Assembly (NCBI RefSeq): GCF_013328815.1
Contig: NZ_JABUHN010000009.1
Span: 1 to 64,000, forward strand
Direction of reading: 5' to 3'
Source: Tabrizicola fusiformis
Lineage (GTDB): Bacteria > Pseudomonadota > Alphaproteobacteria > Rhodobacterales > Rhodobacteraceae
DNA length: 64,000 bases
Below, in pieces: positions 42,542-51,957 of this stretch. The position numbers and the translations under genes are program-made. Under the pieces are notes generated by a model. The model was not told the DNA's origin and did not search any database. It saw only the letters and a list, made by a program, of their open reading frames with translations. Position 1 is the first letter of the stretch; each line of letters opens with the position of its first letter.

Positions 42542-43077
42542 GCAGCGGCCCCGTCAAACAGGTAAATCGCGCCTTCGTCCATCCAGACGGGGCGCATATC
42601 GGGCGCCAGCCGCCCACCCAGACGCCGGGCGATGGCATGGGAGGCGGCGTTGTCCCGATGCACTTCGGCGCGCGCCGAAGTCAGGCCCAGCGGGCCAAAG
42701 ACCCAAGCCTGCATCGCCGTGGCCGCCTCGGTGGCAAGGCCCCTGCCCTCGGCCGCAGCGGTCCAGAGCGACCATGTCAGTTCGGCCTGCGCGTCGTCTT
42801 CCCATTGCATCGGGCCGACGTGGCCAACGGGCAGCCCCGCCGCACGCTCTTCGATGATCAGACGGCCAAAGCCGCGCAGCACCCAATGGCCAAAGAACGA
42901 GGTGAATTGCTCTGCCGCCTCGCGTTCCTTCTTGGGCCCGCCGGTAAATACCGTGCGCTCCGACAGGCGGTAATCGCGGAATGCAGGCCAGTCGGCCGCA
43001 ACAGGCGCACGCAGAACCAGCCGCTCTGTTTCCAGAACGGGCAGGCCGGTCAACTGCGGGCGCAGGGCGGTGGTCAT
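42538..43077 (-). CDS. GNAT N-acetyltransferase (RimJ/RimL-like), first of a tandem trio
   Basis: 179 residues with LETERLVLRAPVAADWPAFR and the acetyl-CoA loop ELTWSLWTAAAEGRGLATEA. It directly follows ffh with a four-base overlap. Genes of this type beside ribosomal genes invite the idea of acetylating ribosomal proteins, but no substrate can be read from sequence. Confidence 0.9.
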   Translation of the reverse strand: MTTALRPQLTGLPVLETERLVLRAPVAADWPAFRDYRLSERTVFTGGPKKEREAAEQFTSFFGHWVLRGFGRLIIEERAAGLPVGHVGPMQWEDDAQAELTWSLWTAAAEGRGLATEAATAMQAWVFGPLGLTSARAEVHRDNAASHAIARRLGGRLAPDMRPVWMDEGAIYLFDGAAA

Positions 43078-44570
43078 TTCTTCTTCATCAACCCCGACAG
43101 GCCCGAAGGCAGGCTCATCCCGCGCGGCATTCCGGGGAAGCCGCCGCCCATGCCCATGCCCTGCTGCACGCCCTTGGCGGCTTCGGCCATTTCCTCGGGC
43201 GACATTTTGGAGATGTCGGGCATTCCGCCCTTGCCCATCATCTGCTTGATGGCCTGTTTCATCATGCCACCCTTGCCCATCTTCTTCATCATATCGGCCA
43301 TCTGCTTGTGCTGTTTCAGCAGCTTGTTCAGATCGGCGACATCCAGCCCCGCCCCGGCGGCGATGCGCTTCTTGCGGCTGGCGGCCAGAAGATCGGGGTT
43401 GGCGCGTTCTTTCTTGGTCATCGACTGGATCAGCGCGATCTGACGCTTGAGCATCCTGTCGTTGAAGCCCGCCTCTTCGGCCTTCTTGGCCATGCCGCCC
43501 ATGCCGGGCAGCATCCCCATCAGCCCCTGCATCCCGCCCATCTTGAGCATCTGTTCCAACTGCATCCGCAGGTCGTTCATGTTGAACAACCCCTTCTGGA
43601 AGCGTTTGGCCATCCGCTCGGCCTGCTCGGCCTCGAACGTCTCGCGCGCCTTTTCCACAAGGGCCACGATATCGCCCATGCCCAAGATGCGGCCCGCGAC
43701 GCGCTCCGCCTCGAAGGTCTCGATGGCGTCCATCTTTTCGCCAAGGCCGACAAAGCGGATCGGCTTGCCGGTAACGGCGCGCATTGAGAGGGCGGCACCG
43801 CCGCGACCGTCGCCGTCCATCCGGGTCAGGACCACACCGGAAATGCCGACCTTGGCATTGAACTCGGTCGCCACGTTCACGGCGTCCTGCCCGGTCAGGC
43901 CATCGACCACCAGCAGCGTTTCGCGCGGGGCGGCGATGTCGCGCACCGCCTGAACCTCGTCCATCAGCACTTCGTCGATGTGCAGACGACCGGCGGTATC
44001 GAGGAACAGCACGTCATAGCCGCCCAGATTGGCTTGCGTCTTGGCTCGCTTGGCGATCTGCACCGCGCTTTCGCCCTTGACGATGGGCAGGCTGTCCACC
44101 CCGATCTGGCTGCCCAGAATCGCCAACTGCTCCATCGCCGCCGGACGGTTGGTATCGAGCGAGGCCAGAAGCACCCGCTTGCCGTTCTTTTCCTTCAGCC
44201 GCTTGGCCAGCTTGGCCGTGGTCGTGGTCTTGCCCGAGCCTTGCAGACCGACCATCAGGATCGTCGCAGGCGGGTTGTCGATCTTCAGCGCATCCGGCTC
44301 GCCCTCGCCCGCCAGAACGCGGACCAGCTCGTCATGTACGATCTTGACGACCTGCTGACCGGGGGTGACCGAACGGGTCACCGCCTGCCCGGTGGCCTTG
44401 CCCTTGACCGCCTTCACGAAATCACGCGCCACCGGCAGCGAAACATCGGCCTCCAGCAACGCGACCCGCACTTCGCGCAGCGCGGCATCGACATCGGCTT
44501 CGGACAGGGCGCCCTGTTTGGTCAGACGGTCGAAGACGCTGCCAAGGCGTTCTGAGAGGCTTTCAAACAT
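43074..44570 (-). CDS. ffh: Signal recognition particle protein Ffh
   Basis: 498 residues. N domain, then the G domain with GLQGSGKTTTTAKLAKRLKE, LLASLDTNRPAAMEQL, DTAGRLHIDE and TRMDGDGRGGAALS, then the Met-rich M domain (MEQMLKMGGMQGLMGMLPG style) that holds signal peptides and 4.5S RNA, ending in a Gly/Met tail. The start at 44570 removes a long unconserved extension and has GGAG upstream. It heads the minus-strand cluster that continues to trmD. Confidence 0.98.
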   Translation of the reverse strand: MFESLSERLGSVFDRLTKQGALSEADVDAALREVRVALLEADVSLPVARDFVKAVKGKATGQAVTRSVTPGQQVVKIVHDELVRVLAGEGEPDALKIDNPPATILMVGLQGSGKTTTTAKLAKRLKEKNGKRVLLASLDTNRPAAMEQLAILGSQIGVDSLPIVKGESAVQIAKRAKTQANLGGYDVLFLDTAGRLHIDEVLMDEVQAVRDIAAPRETLLVVDGLTGQDAVNVATEFNAKVGISGVVLTRMDGDGRGGAALSMRAVTGKPIRFVGLGEKMDAIETFEAERVAGRILGMGDIVALVEKARETFEAEQAERMAKRFQKGLFNMNDLRMQLEQMLKMGGMQGLMGMLPGMGGMAKKAEEAGFNDRMLKRQIALIQSMTKKERANPDLLAASRKKRIAAGAGLDVADLNKLLKQHKQMADMMKKMGKGGMMKQAIKQMMGKGGMPDISKMSPEEMAEAAKGVQQGMGMGGGFPGMPRGMSLPSGLSGLMKKK

Positions 44571-44754
44571 CGCGGCGCTCCTGCTTGCGGTCTGGCCCCC
44601 ATATGGGAACCGGCGGGGATTTCCCAAGGCCAATGCAAAACGGCACCTGTGGGCGCAACGCGCTGACAGGTGGCGATCCCGGCATGTGCCAAGGGACCGG
44701 AAGCGGCAAGCCTCCGGGGAATTCAGGCGCGGATACGCCGGTCTGCCGCGCGAG

Positions 44755-45321
44755 TCAAGCGCCGCCCTTGCTTTCGGGCAGGTTGATGGGGCGGCGTGGC
44801 GCCGGATCGCCCTCCATCCAGCCGTTGATGGCGGCGGCAACGATATCGGCGGCGGGGCCGCTGGAATACATCTCGATCAGCGGTTCGCTGCGGCCGGTTT
44901 GCCAGACCAGCACCGGGCGGAACACCCGCACATCGGGCCGACGCTTGGCCAACCGCCCGTTCACCCGGTCGCGCCGTGTCGGATCGTCCTTCATCAGCGT
45001 GGCCTGCACCGAGGCGCCGCGCAGCCCCTGCAAGGCATAGCTCTTGCGCGCGGCGCCGAAAATGCCACGCTGATCGACCGTCACCTGCCCCGTGCCCCGG
45101 TCCAGTGTGATCACCTGCCGCTTGACGAAAACGCCAAAGCAACCGACCAGCAGGATCAGCGCAATCCCCGCCAGCACCGCCGCCGCCAGCCACATCTGCG
45201 CCCGCAGATAGCCGAAAGCCATCAGCGAGGGCACCGCCATGACCGCGATCAACCCGAGGGCCAGACCCCATGGAAAGGCCCGCAATTGCAGCCGCGTGGC
45301 GGAATATTCGGTGATCTTCAT
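44755..45321 (-). CDS. Hypothetical membrane protein with PH-like domain
   Basis: 188 residues. Two hydrophobic segments (FPWGLALGLIAVMAVPSLMA and MWLAAAVLAGIALILLVGCF) precede a soluble beta-rich part (VKRQVITLDRGTGQVTVDQR) that resembles bacterial PH-like or DUF304-type domains. That resemblance is a weak impression. It is separated from ffh by 184 bp in which I see nothing distinctive, and is divergent from a LysR gene. Confidence 0.65.
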   Translation of the reverse strand: MKITEYSATRLQLRAFPWGLALGLIAVMAVPSLMAFGYLRAQMWLAAAVLAGIALILLVGCFGVFVKRQVITLDRGTGQVTVDQRGIFGAARKSYALQGLRGASVQATLMKDDPTRRDRVNGRLAKRRPDVRVFRPVLVWQTGRSEPLIEMYSSGPAADIVAAAINGWMEGDPAPRRPINLPESKGGA

Positions 45322-45434
45322 GGGCGCCTCCCTTGGGGAATTCTGCGCCTGTCGGGCGGGTCTGGCAACAAAAGCCTCTTGCCGAAGCGGCCATATTGCG
45401 CCTTTTCTGTGCGCAGACGCACAAAGGGCTTGCC

Positions 45435-46316
45435 ATGGAAAACTGGGACGAGATCCGAACCGCCTATCAGGTTGCCCGGCTGGGCACCGTTTCGGGCGCG
45501 GCCGAGGTGCTGGGCGTGCATCATGCCACCGTGATCCGCCATATCGATGCGCTGGAAAAGCGGCTGGGGTCCAAGCTGTTTCAGCGCCATGCGCGCGGCT
45601 ACACCCCCACCGAATCCGGGCGTGACCTGTTGGCGGTGGCGCAGACCACCGAAGAGCAGTTCGGCCAGCTTGCCAGCCGCATCAAGGGTCAGGGCGAAGA
45701 GGTCGCGGGCGAAATGGTGGTGACCGCCATCACCGGCGTCGCCGATCTGTTGACCCCGGTTCTGGCCGCCTATCAGGCCGCGCATCCCAAGGTGGTGATC
45801 CGTTTCCTGACCGATATGCGGGTCTTCCGGCTGGACTACGGCGAGGCGCATGTGGCGATCCGCGCCGGCGACACCCCGCAGGAACCCGACAATGTGGTGC
45901 AGCCTCTGGGCCGGATGAAGAACGGGCTTTATGCCGCGCGCAGCTATATCGCGGCCAACGGGATGCCGGCCTCGGTCGAGGAACTGGTGCATCACCGCTT
46001 CATCGGGCCCGATCAGCCCGACAGCCGTGCCCCCTTCTACCGCTGGCTGCGGGAACGGGTTCCGGCGGACCGCATCACCCTGCGCATCACCGAACCTTCG
46101 GCCAATCTGGCCGCACTTGAGGCCGGGATGGGTCTGGGCTTTTGCAACAGCCACTATGCCTCGACCCACCCCGATCTGGTCGAGGTGATGGCGCCGATCC
46201 CGGAATGGGAGGCGCCGCTCTGGATCGTCACCCATGTCGATCTGCACCGCACGCTCAAGGTGCAAAGCTTTCTTGCCTGCCTCAAGACGGCGGCAACCGG
46301 CTGGGCCTGCGTGTGA
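45435..46316 (+). CDS. LysR family transcriptional regulator
   Basis: 293 residues. The N-terminal helix-turn-helix TVSGAAEVLGVHHATVIRHI is at about residues 18-37, the linker helix follows, and a LysR substrate-binding domain closes it. The ATG at 45435 begins the HTH domain normally. Its stop overlaps the GTG start of a DMT-family transporter, so it is translationally coupled to that gene rather than divergent from it. The effector is unknown; regulation of its own operon is a fair guess. Confidence 0.92.
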   Translation: MENWDEIRTAYQVARLGTVSGAAEVLGVHHATVIRHIDALEKRLGSKLFQRHARGYTPTESGRDLLAVAQTTEEQFGQLASRIKGQGEEVAGEMVVTAITGVADLLTPVLAAYQAAHPKVVIRFLTDMRVFRLDYGEAHVAIRAGDTPQEPDNVVQPLGRMKNGLYAARSYIAANGMPASVEELVHHRFIGPDQPDSRAPFYRWLRERVPADRITLRITEPSANLAALEAGMGLGFCNSHYASTHPDLVEVMAPIPEWEAPLWIVTHVDLHRTLKVQSFLACLKTAATGWACV

Positions 46317-47245
46317 GCCTTTCGCCCCCTGCCCGCGGCCATTTGGCGATGCTGGCATTTTCGGCATTGGTGGCGGGGTCGTTCAGCCTCGGCGCCATGG
46401 CGGCGCCGCTGGTCTCGCCGGCGGCGCTGACGGTGGCGCGCTTTGCGCTGGCGGGGGCGCTGGTGGGGGCGGCGGCGCTGACCACAACCGGGCTGCCGCG
46501 CGGCGCGGCGCGCGCGCCCTGGCGCTATCTGGTGCTGGGGGCGCTGCTGGCGGCCTATTTCGTGCTGATGTTCGAGGGGCTGCGCACCGCCGCCGCAGTG
46601 CCTGCGGCGGCGGTCTTTACCCTGACGCCGATCCTTGCCGCGGGCTTTGGCTGGCTTGTGCTGCGCCAGATCACCACGCGGCGCATGGCGCTTGCGCTGA
46701 CCCTTGGCGCGGCGGGCGCGCTGTGGGTGATCTTTCGCGGCGACTGGCGGGCGGCGGTCGGGCTGCATGTCGGCCGGGGCGAGGTGATCTATTTCTGGGG
46801 CTGCGTCGCCCATGCGCTTTACGCCCCCATGGTGCGCCGCCTGAATCGCGGAGAGCCTGCGGTGGTCTTTACCTTTGGCATGATGCTGGCGGGTTTTGCG
46901 CTGCTCTGCCTCTGGGGCTGGCGGGCGGTGCTGGAAACCGACTGGGCCGCGCTGCCGCCCATCGTCTGGATCTGCCTTGTCTATGTCTCGGTCGCGGCCT
47001 CGGCGATGACCTTTGTCCTGTTGCAATATGCGGTGCTGCGGCTGCCTGCGGCCAAGGTGATGGCCTATACCTATCTGGTGCCCTCATGGGTGATCCTGTG
47101 GGAGATTGCGCTGAACCATGGCGCGCCGCCGCCGGTGGTGCTGATCGGGGTGGCGCTGACGGTGCTGGCGCTGGCCCTGCTGCTGAAATCCGAACCTGAA
47201 ACCCGTGGTGATCATGTCCTCCGACCCCAAGCCCCGCGCCCGTGA
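46313..47245 (+). CDS. EamA/DMT superfamily transporter
   Basis: 310 residues, ten predicted membrane helices arranged as two EamA repeats (MLAFSALVAGSFSLGAMAAP; GEVIYFWGCVAHALYAPMVR). The GTG at 46313 is coupled to the LysR stop (GTGA); an ATG twelve codons later is the alternative. Members export amino acids, metabolites or drugs; the substrate cannot be told. Confidence 0.9.
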   Translation: MSLSPPARGHLAMLAFSALVAGSFSLGAMAAPLVSPAALTVARFALAGALVGAAALTTTGLPRGAARAPWRYLVLGALLAAYFVLMFEGLRTAAAVPAAAVFTLTPILAAGFGWLVLRQITTRRMALALTLGAAGALWVIFRGDWRAAVGLHVGRGEVIYFWGCVAHALYAPMVRRLNRGEPAVVFTFGMMLAGFALLCLWGWRAVLETDWAALPPIVWICLVYVSVAASAMTFVLLQYAVLRLPAAKVMAYTYLVPSWVILWEIALNHGAPPPVVLIGVALTVLALALLLKSEPETRGDHVLRPQAPRP

Positions 47246-48296
47246 CCTTGGCCTGCCCTTTCCCGGCACGCCCGGGCCGCTGAATGCCATCACCGATGTC
47301 GCAGGCGTGCAGGTGGGCTTTGCCACGCTGACCGACCCGGCGCGCAAGATGCGCACCGGCGTCACCGCCGTCCGCCCCCGCCCGGATGCCGGACAGCCCC
47401 TGCCGGTTCGCGCCGGGGTTGCCGTGCTGAACGGCAATGGCGAGATGACGGGAACGCATTGGATCGAGGATGCGGGCTATTTCATCGGCCCGGTCTGCAT
47501 CACCAACACCCATGGCATCGGCGCGGTGCATCACGGCGCCACCCGCTGGATGATCGACCATTACGCCGATTTCTTCCGGCACAAACATGGCTGGGCCATG
47601 CCGGTCGTGGCCGAAACCTATGACGGCATCCTGAACGATATCAACGCCCTGCATGTTCGCCCCGAAGACGCCATTGCCGCCATTCAAAGCGCAAAGGGCG
47701 GTCCCGTCGCCGAAGGCTCGACCGGCGGCGGCAATGGCATGATCGCCTATGAGTTCAAGGGCGGCACCGGCACCGCCTCGCGCCGGGTCGGGATCGGCGG
47801 GGCGGACTACATGCTGGGCGTTCTGGTGCAGGCCAATCACGGGCGGCGCGACTGGCTGCGGATTCTGGGCCAGCCGGTGGGACAGTTGCAGCCCAAAGGC
47901 GCGTTTCAGGTCAAGGAAACGGGTTCTGTCATCGTGGTGATCGCCACCGATGCACCGTTGAGCCGGGTCTCGCTGCGGCATCTGGCGCGGCGGGCGGGCA
48001 TGGGCATTGCCCGGGGCGGCACCCCGGGGGGCAACAGTTCGGGCGACATCTTCATCGCCTTTTCCACCGCCGACATCGGCCCCCTGCCGCAGGAAAGCCC
48101 TGCCCTGCTGACGCGGGTGGAGCTGAACAACGAATGGATCGACCCCCTGTATCTTGCCGCGGCCGAGGCGGTGGAAGAGGCGGTGGTCAATGCCATGGTG
48201 GCAGGCGAGCCGGTGGCCAAGGTCAAGCCCGAGGGCGAAATTCTGCCCGCCATCGACACCGAGGCGCTGCGCACCCTCTTCGCCGGTCAGGGCTGA
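47214..48296 (+). CDS. P1 family peptidase (DmpA/BapA-like aminopeptidase)
   Basis: 360 residues. The self-cleavage region is GGTPGGNSSGDIFIAF near residue 275, where cleavage before the Ser frees an N-terminal nucleophile. Upstream are CITNTHGIGAVHHGA and AEGSTGGGNGMIAYEFKGG, typical of the family. Such enzymes release N-terminal residues from D-amino-acid or beta-peptides. Its start overlaps the end of the transporter gene, so uptake or efflux and peptide cleavage may be linked. A GTG three codons earlier is an alternative start. Confidence 0.92.
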   Translation: MSSDPKPRARDLGLPFPGTPGPLNAITDVAGVQVGFATLTDPARKMRTGVTAVRPRPDAGQPLPVRAGVAVLNGNGEMTGTHWIEDAGYFIGPVCITNTHGIGAVHHGATRWMIDHYADFFRHKHGWAMPVVAETYDGILNDINALHVRPEDAIAAIQSAKGGPVAEGSTGGGNGMIAYEFKGGTGTASRRVGIGGADYMLGVLVQANHGRRDWLRILGQPVGQLQPKGAFQVKETGSVIVVIATDAPLSRVSLRHLARRAGMGIARGGTPGGNSSGDIFIAFSTADIGPLPQESPALLTRVELNNEWIDPLYLAAAEAVEEAVVNAMVAGEPVAKVKPEGEILPAIDTEALRTLFAGQG

Positions 48297-48305
48297 CAGC
48301 CCTGG

Positions 48306-49034
48306 TCAGCCGCGCCACAACATCGCAAGCGCCGCCCGCGTGGTCATTTCCGGCTGAAAGCGCCCCTGTTCCAGAAAGCTGGCCACCTGGGCGATCACCA
48401 ACGGGTTGATCATCAGGAACGTATGCGTCACCGGCAGCACCAGATGGGCGCGCATCCCGGCAAGCCGGGTCGAGGCGACCGAGACCTTGCCGTCATCCTC
48501 GCCCGGGATCAGTTCGGAATAGGCGGGGTTGAGCGAGAGATTGCCCGCAATCACCCCCAATTCATAGCCTTCCGCCCCCGGCAGCCCGCGCGGCACCGAA
48601 CCCGGCCCGGTGCCCAGTTCCGCCCCCGCCGGGCCGTTGATCCAGTCAAACAGCGCCAGATCACCCAAGGCATCCACCAGTTCCGAACCCTGATTGGGCG
48701 GCGCCAGCATGACGACCCGGCCCACCGGCGCGTCAGGATGGGTGGCAAGCCAGTGCCGCAGCACAATCCCGCCCATCGAATGGGTGACGAAATGCACCCG
48801 CGCGCCCGGTGCGCATTGCGCGACCTGCCCATCCAACACCCGCGCCAGTTCGGCAATCGGCGCCGAGGTGGAGCCATAACCCTCGTTCACCACCTGAAAG
48901 CCGCGCGCCTGCAGCACCTGCGCCATCGGCTCCAGCGACATCGGTTGCCGCGCCAGCCCATGCAGCAGGATCACGCAATCGCCCGCCGAAACCGGCAGCG
49001 CCATGACTGCCCACAGAAGAAATGCCCTGAACAT
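48306..49034 (-). CDS. Exported alpha/beta hydrolase (lipase-like)
   Basis: 242 residues. The signal peptide [19 protein letters not shown] is followed by the oxyanion loop [14 protein letters not shown], the nucleophile elbow [13 protein letters not shown] and the catalytic His in LPVTHTFL near residue 210. It is of the size and type of small secreted triacylglycerol lipases and esterases. ATG 49034 gives the clean signal peptide. Convergent with the P1 peptidase. Confidence 0.88.
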   Translation of the reverse strand: MFRAFLLWAVMALPVSAGDCVILLHGLARQPMSLEPMAQVLQARGFQVVNEGYGSTSAPIAELARVLDGQVAQCAPGARVHFVTHSMGGIVLRHWLATHPDAPVGRVVMLAPPNQGSELVDALGDLALFDWINGPAGAELGTGPGSVPRGLPGAEGYELGVIAGNLSLNPAYSELIPGEDDGKVSVASTRLAGMRAHLVLPVTHTFLMINPLVIAQVASFLEQGRFQPEMTTRAALAMLWRG

Positions 49035-49111
49035 GGGTCCGCAAATGGCCAGACCCGCCCCCGGATGCAAGGAGGGATGGACAAAACCGCCGCTGCGTCA
49101 CAGGTTTGGCC

Positions 49112-49564
49112 ATGGCCAGACGCGCTCTCCGGGTGGCGACCCGGGCCTTGATCCTGCAAGACGACCGGCTTTTGCTGGTCAACGCCTATCCGGGCGGGCG
49201 CTCCAACTTGTGGTGCGCGCCGGGCGGCGGCGCCGAAAGCGGTGCCTCGCTGCCGGTCAATCTTGCGCGGGAAGTGCATGAGGAAACCGGCCTGACGGTG
49301 GCGGTTGGCGCACCGGCGCTGATCAACGAATTTCACGATCCGCGCAGCGGCTTTCATCAGGTGGACATCTTCTTTCGCTGCACGCTGGTCGCAGGGCAGC
49401 TTTCGCCCAACTGGCGCGATCCCGAAGGCGTGGTGACCGAGCGACGCTTTTTCAGCCGGGCCGAGCTTGAGGCGCGGCTGGTGCGCTTCAAACCCGACAG
49501 CCTGCCCGCCGCCGCCTGGGGCACGGGCTGTCTTTACGATCCGTTGGAGGTGATCGTGCGTTAG
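49112..49564 (+). CDS. NUDIX hydrolase
   Basis: 150 residues. The Nudix box reads GGGAESGASLPVNLAREVHE followed by ETGL. The REVHEETGL half is intact, but the Glu usually found seven residues before the Arg is an Ala. The core metal ligands in EVHEE remain, so activity on a nucleoside diphosphate-X substrate is still plausible. A TTG two codons earlier is a possible start. Confidence 0.9.
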   Translation: MARRALRVATRALILQDDRLLLVNAYPGGRSNLWCAPGGGAESGASLPVNLAREVHEETGLTVAVGAPALINEFHDPRSGFHQVDIFFRCTLVAGQLSPNWRDPEGVVTERRFFSRAELEARLVRFKPDSLPAAAWGTGCLYDPLEVIVR

Positions 49565-49632
49565 GCAGGCCCCTTGCCCCGCCGCAGCATTGCCGCCACT
49601 CTGCACCAAGGGGCAGATGCAAGGGGATCAGG

Positions 49633-50139
49633 ATGAGCCGCGCCTTCGTCAAGGAGGGAACCGCAGAGCTTGAGCCGCTGCCGGACCTGCCGCTTTCGTC
49701 GCATCCCAATGTCGTCACGCTGCGTGGTCTGGCCAGCCTGCGCGCAAGGCTGGCGGCAACGCAGGCCGAACTGACCCGCCTGCGCGCCCGGGCCGAACGG
49801 CTGGACCGCCTGCCCGAAGCCGCTGCCGAGCGCGATATCCGCTATCTCGAGGCGCGGCTGCGCTCGGCGATCCCGGTGGACCCTTTGGCACAACCGCTCT
49901 GCGAAGTGGCCTTCGGGCTACGGGTGACGGTGGCAGACGGGGACGGTCAGGAAACCACCTATGAAATCGTCGGCGAGGACGAGGCGGATGCCGCCCTTGG
50001 CCGCATCGCCCCGCAATCGCCGCTGGCACGGGCGCTGATGGGTGCCGGTCCGGGGGATGAGGTGGTCTGGCGCCGCCCGGCGGGCGACCTGCGGCTTGAG
50101 GTGCTTGCAATCGCCTATCCGGCAGAGGCAGGCGGCTGA
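49633..50139 (+). CDS. GreA/GreB-family elongation factor-like protein
   Basis: 168 residues. A coiled-coil N-terminal segment (LASLRARLAATQAELTRLRA, with AAAERDIRYLEARLRSAIP) and a C-terminal FKBP-like domain (YEIVGEDEADAALGRIAPQS, LARALMGAGPGDEVVW) match the Gre/Rnk group. The tip acidic pair of true GreA is not obvious, so it may be a Gre-like regulator rather than a cleavage factor. One base before the next gene. Confidence 0.83.
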   Translation: MSRAFVKEGTAELEPLPDLPLSSHPNVVTLRGLASLRARLAATQAELTRLRARAERLDRLPEAAAERDIRYLEARLRSAIPVDPLAQPLCEVAFGLRVTVADGDGQETTYEIVGEDEADAALGRIAPQSPLARALMGAGPGDEVVWRRPAGDLRLEVLAIAYPAEAGG

Positions 50140-50140
50140 C

Positions 50141-50638
50141 ATGGTGATCCGCCCGCTTGATCCCTTGGCCGATGCCGCGCTGCTGACCGGGTTCTTCGCG
50201 GCGGCGGCCGATTATATCGCGCTGGAACGCGACAGCGCGCCGGGGCCGGAGTTGCTGGACGAATTCTTCAACGACGCGCCACCGGGCTGCGATCCCGCCG
50301 CTTCGGCCCGGCTGGGCATGTTCGGCGACGACGGTCTTCAGGCGATTGCCGAAATGGGTTTCGGCTATCCGCAGCCACGGGACGCCTATCTGGGCCTGAT
50401 GCTGCTGCACCCCGCAGCGCGGGGCAACGGAAACGGCGCCCGCTTCCTGCGCCATCTTGAAGAGCTGGCCCGTGGGCGCGGCATGGAGCGGTTGCTGCTG
50501 GCGGTGCTGGAGATCAACCCACGCGGCCGCGCCTTCTGGGAGCGGGAGGGATTCCGGCTGGAGGTCGCCAACCGCGAGGTGGAACTGGGCGGGGTGAAGC
50601 GGATCGCGCACCGTCTGGCCAAACCGCTTGTCCCATAG
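50141..50638 (+). CDS. GNAT family N-acetyltransferase
   Basis: 165 residues with the acetyl-CoA loop HPAARGNGNGARFLRHLEEL and the closing strand NPRGRAFWEREGFRLE. It begins one base after the Gre-like gene, so the two form an operon. It is a different subgroup from the three RimJ/L-like genes near ffh. Substrate unknown. Confidence 0.88.
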   Translation: MVIRPLDPLADAALLTGFFAAAADYIALERDSAPGPELLDEFFNDAPPGCDPAASARLGMFGDDGLQAIAEMGFGYPQPRDAYLGLMLLHPAARGNGNGARFLRHLEELARGRGMERLLLAVLEINPRGRAFWEREGFRLEVANREVELGGVKRIAHRLAKPLVP

Positions 50639-50665
50639 GGCGGACGAGGCGCCCCTCCCCCACGG

Positions 50666-51838
50666 TCATGTGATCAGGCCCGCCAGATGCGCCATGCGGC
50701 GGGCAAATTCGGTTTCGAAATCATGGGCGGCGGCAAAGGCGCGGGCGCGGGTGGCGGCGGCGATCAGGTTTGCGCGGTCCTTGGCCAGATCCGCCACGGC
50801 TTCGGCCAGCGCCTCGGGCCGGGCCATCGGCCGCACCCAGCCGGCGCCGGAAACCTGCGCCAGACGCCGCCACATCGCATTGTCATAGCCCAGAACCGGC
50901 ACACCGCAGCCCATGCTTTCAAGATAGCTGCAAGACGGGTCCGCCTGCCGGTGACAGGACAGGAACAGATCGGCATGGGCGGTAACCCAAGGCACCAGCC
51001 CGCTTTCGAAGGGCAGCGGTTCATGCAGGCGGACGCGGTCGGACAGGCCCGCCTCGGCGATGCCCCGGGCAATGGCGGGGGCAAGACTGCCGGCACCGAA
51101 AATGTCGAGCGTGAAATCCACCCCGCGCGCCTGCAGGGCGCGGACCACCGGCACCAGATCCTGCGCGCCTTTCAGCGGCTCCAACCGGCCGGAATGCACC
51201 AGCCGCAGCGGCCCGCCCCCCGTCAGATGCGCCGCCCGCGCCGCCATAGCCGCCGGGGGCGCCAGCATGGCGGTTTTCATCCGGCCATCGAGGTAGAGCA
51301 GGCAGTCGCGGTTCAGCCCGGCATAGGCGGCCTCGGCCGGATAGCCGTTGACCTGCAATGCATCGGCGGCGCGGAAGGCGGCCCTGCGGCGGCGCTCCTG
51401 CATCAGATGCCAAAGCGCCGAACGCAGGCGGCGCGGCGCAGACAGCCCCGGATCAAGCCGTAGGATGGCGAGGCGGGTTTGCAGCGTATATTCAACCACA
51501 TAGCACAGCCGCACGCCCGCCGCCCGGGCCAGAGGCGCCAGCCCCAGCGTCTGGTGCATATCCGCCGAAGCGGCGATGACCGCCGCCCCCGCCAACTCCG
51601 CCGCCGTAATCGCGGCGCCGGCTGGCAAGAGGCGCAGGCCAAAGCCCAAATCCCCGGGCGCGTGATCGCTGCCGAACGGGATCGCCCCCCCTTGCCAGAG
51701 CAGGCATTCCACCGGCCCGTCCCAGAGCGCGGCGTGCAGCCGCATCCCTTCGACGAATTTATCGTCGAGCCGCAGGCGCCCATCGGGCAATTGCGCCGCC
51801 GGGGCGGGGGCGATCATCAAGAGGCGCGGGCGGGTCAT
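50666..51838 (-). CDS. Glycosyltransferase family 4-like protein
   Basis: 390 residues. The C-terminal half shows the GT-B pattern: LVHSGRLEPLKGAQDLVPVV, VDFTLDIFGAGSLAPAI and DLFLSCHRQADPSCSYLESM, where the usual E-x7-E is only partly kept. It transfers a sugar from an NDP-sugar in cell-surface polysaccharide or glycolipid synthesis. ATG 51838 is used because AAGGA is seven bases upstream, while an ATG two codons earlier has it too close. Confidence 0.87.
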   Translation of the reverse strand: MTRPRLLMIAPAPAAQLPDGRLRLDDKFVEGMRLHAALWDGPVECLLWQGGAIPFGSDHAPGDLGFGLRLLPAGAAITAAELAGAAVIAASADMHQTLGLAPLARAAGVRLCYVVEYTLQTRLAILRLDPGLSAPRRLRSALWHLMQERRRRAAFRAADALQVNGYPAEAAYAGLNRDCLLYLDGRMKTAMLAPPAAMAARAAHLTGGGPLRLVHSGRLEPLKGAQDLVPVVRALQARGVDFTLDIFGAGSLAPAIARGIAEAGLSDRVRLHEPLPFESGLVPWVTAHADLFLSCHRQADPSCSYLESMGCGVPVLGYDNAMWRRLAQVSGAGWVRPMARPEALAEAVADLAKDRANLIAAATRARAFAAAHDFETEFARRMAHLAGLIT

Positions 51839-51880
51839 GCGCATGTCCTTCGGGCGGCAGATCGGGCTGACGGGGCGGGA

Positions 51881-51936
51881 CCGGAGGGTTTCGCACCCTC
51901 CGGACCTCCCGCGGGATATTCGGGCCAAGATGAAAG
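51881..51936 (+). repeat. Dispersed repeat with hairpin
   Basis: A 9-bp stem CCGGAGGGT/ACCCTCCGG (51881-51903) followed by CCTCCCGCGGGATATTCGGG and CCAAGATGAAAG. This is the second sighting of the GCGGGA(G)TATT family (see 3857-3882). It fills the 119-bp gap between the tetR-type and glycosyltransferase genes. Confidence 0.6.
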
Positions 51937-51957
51937 CAGGGCGGCGCGGCGCATGGG

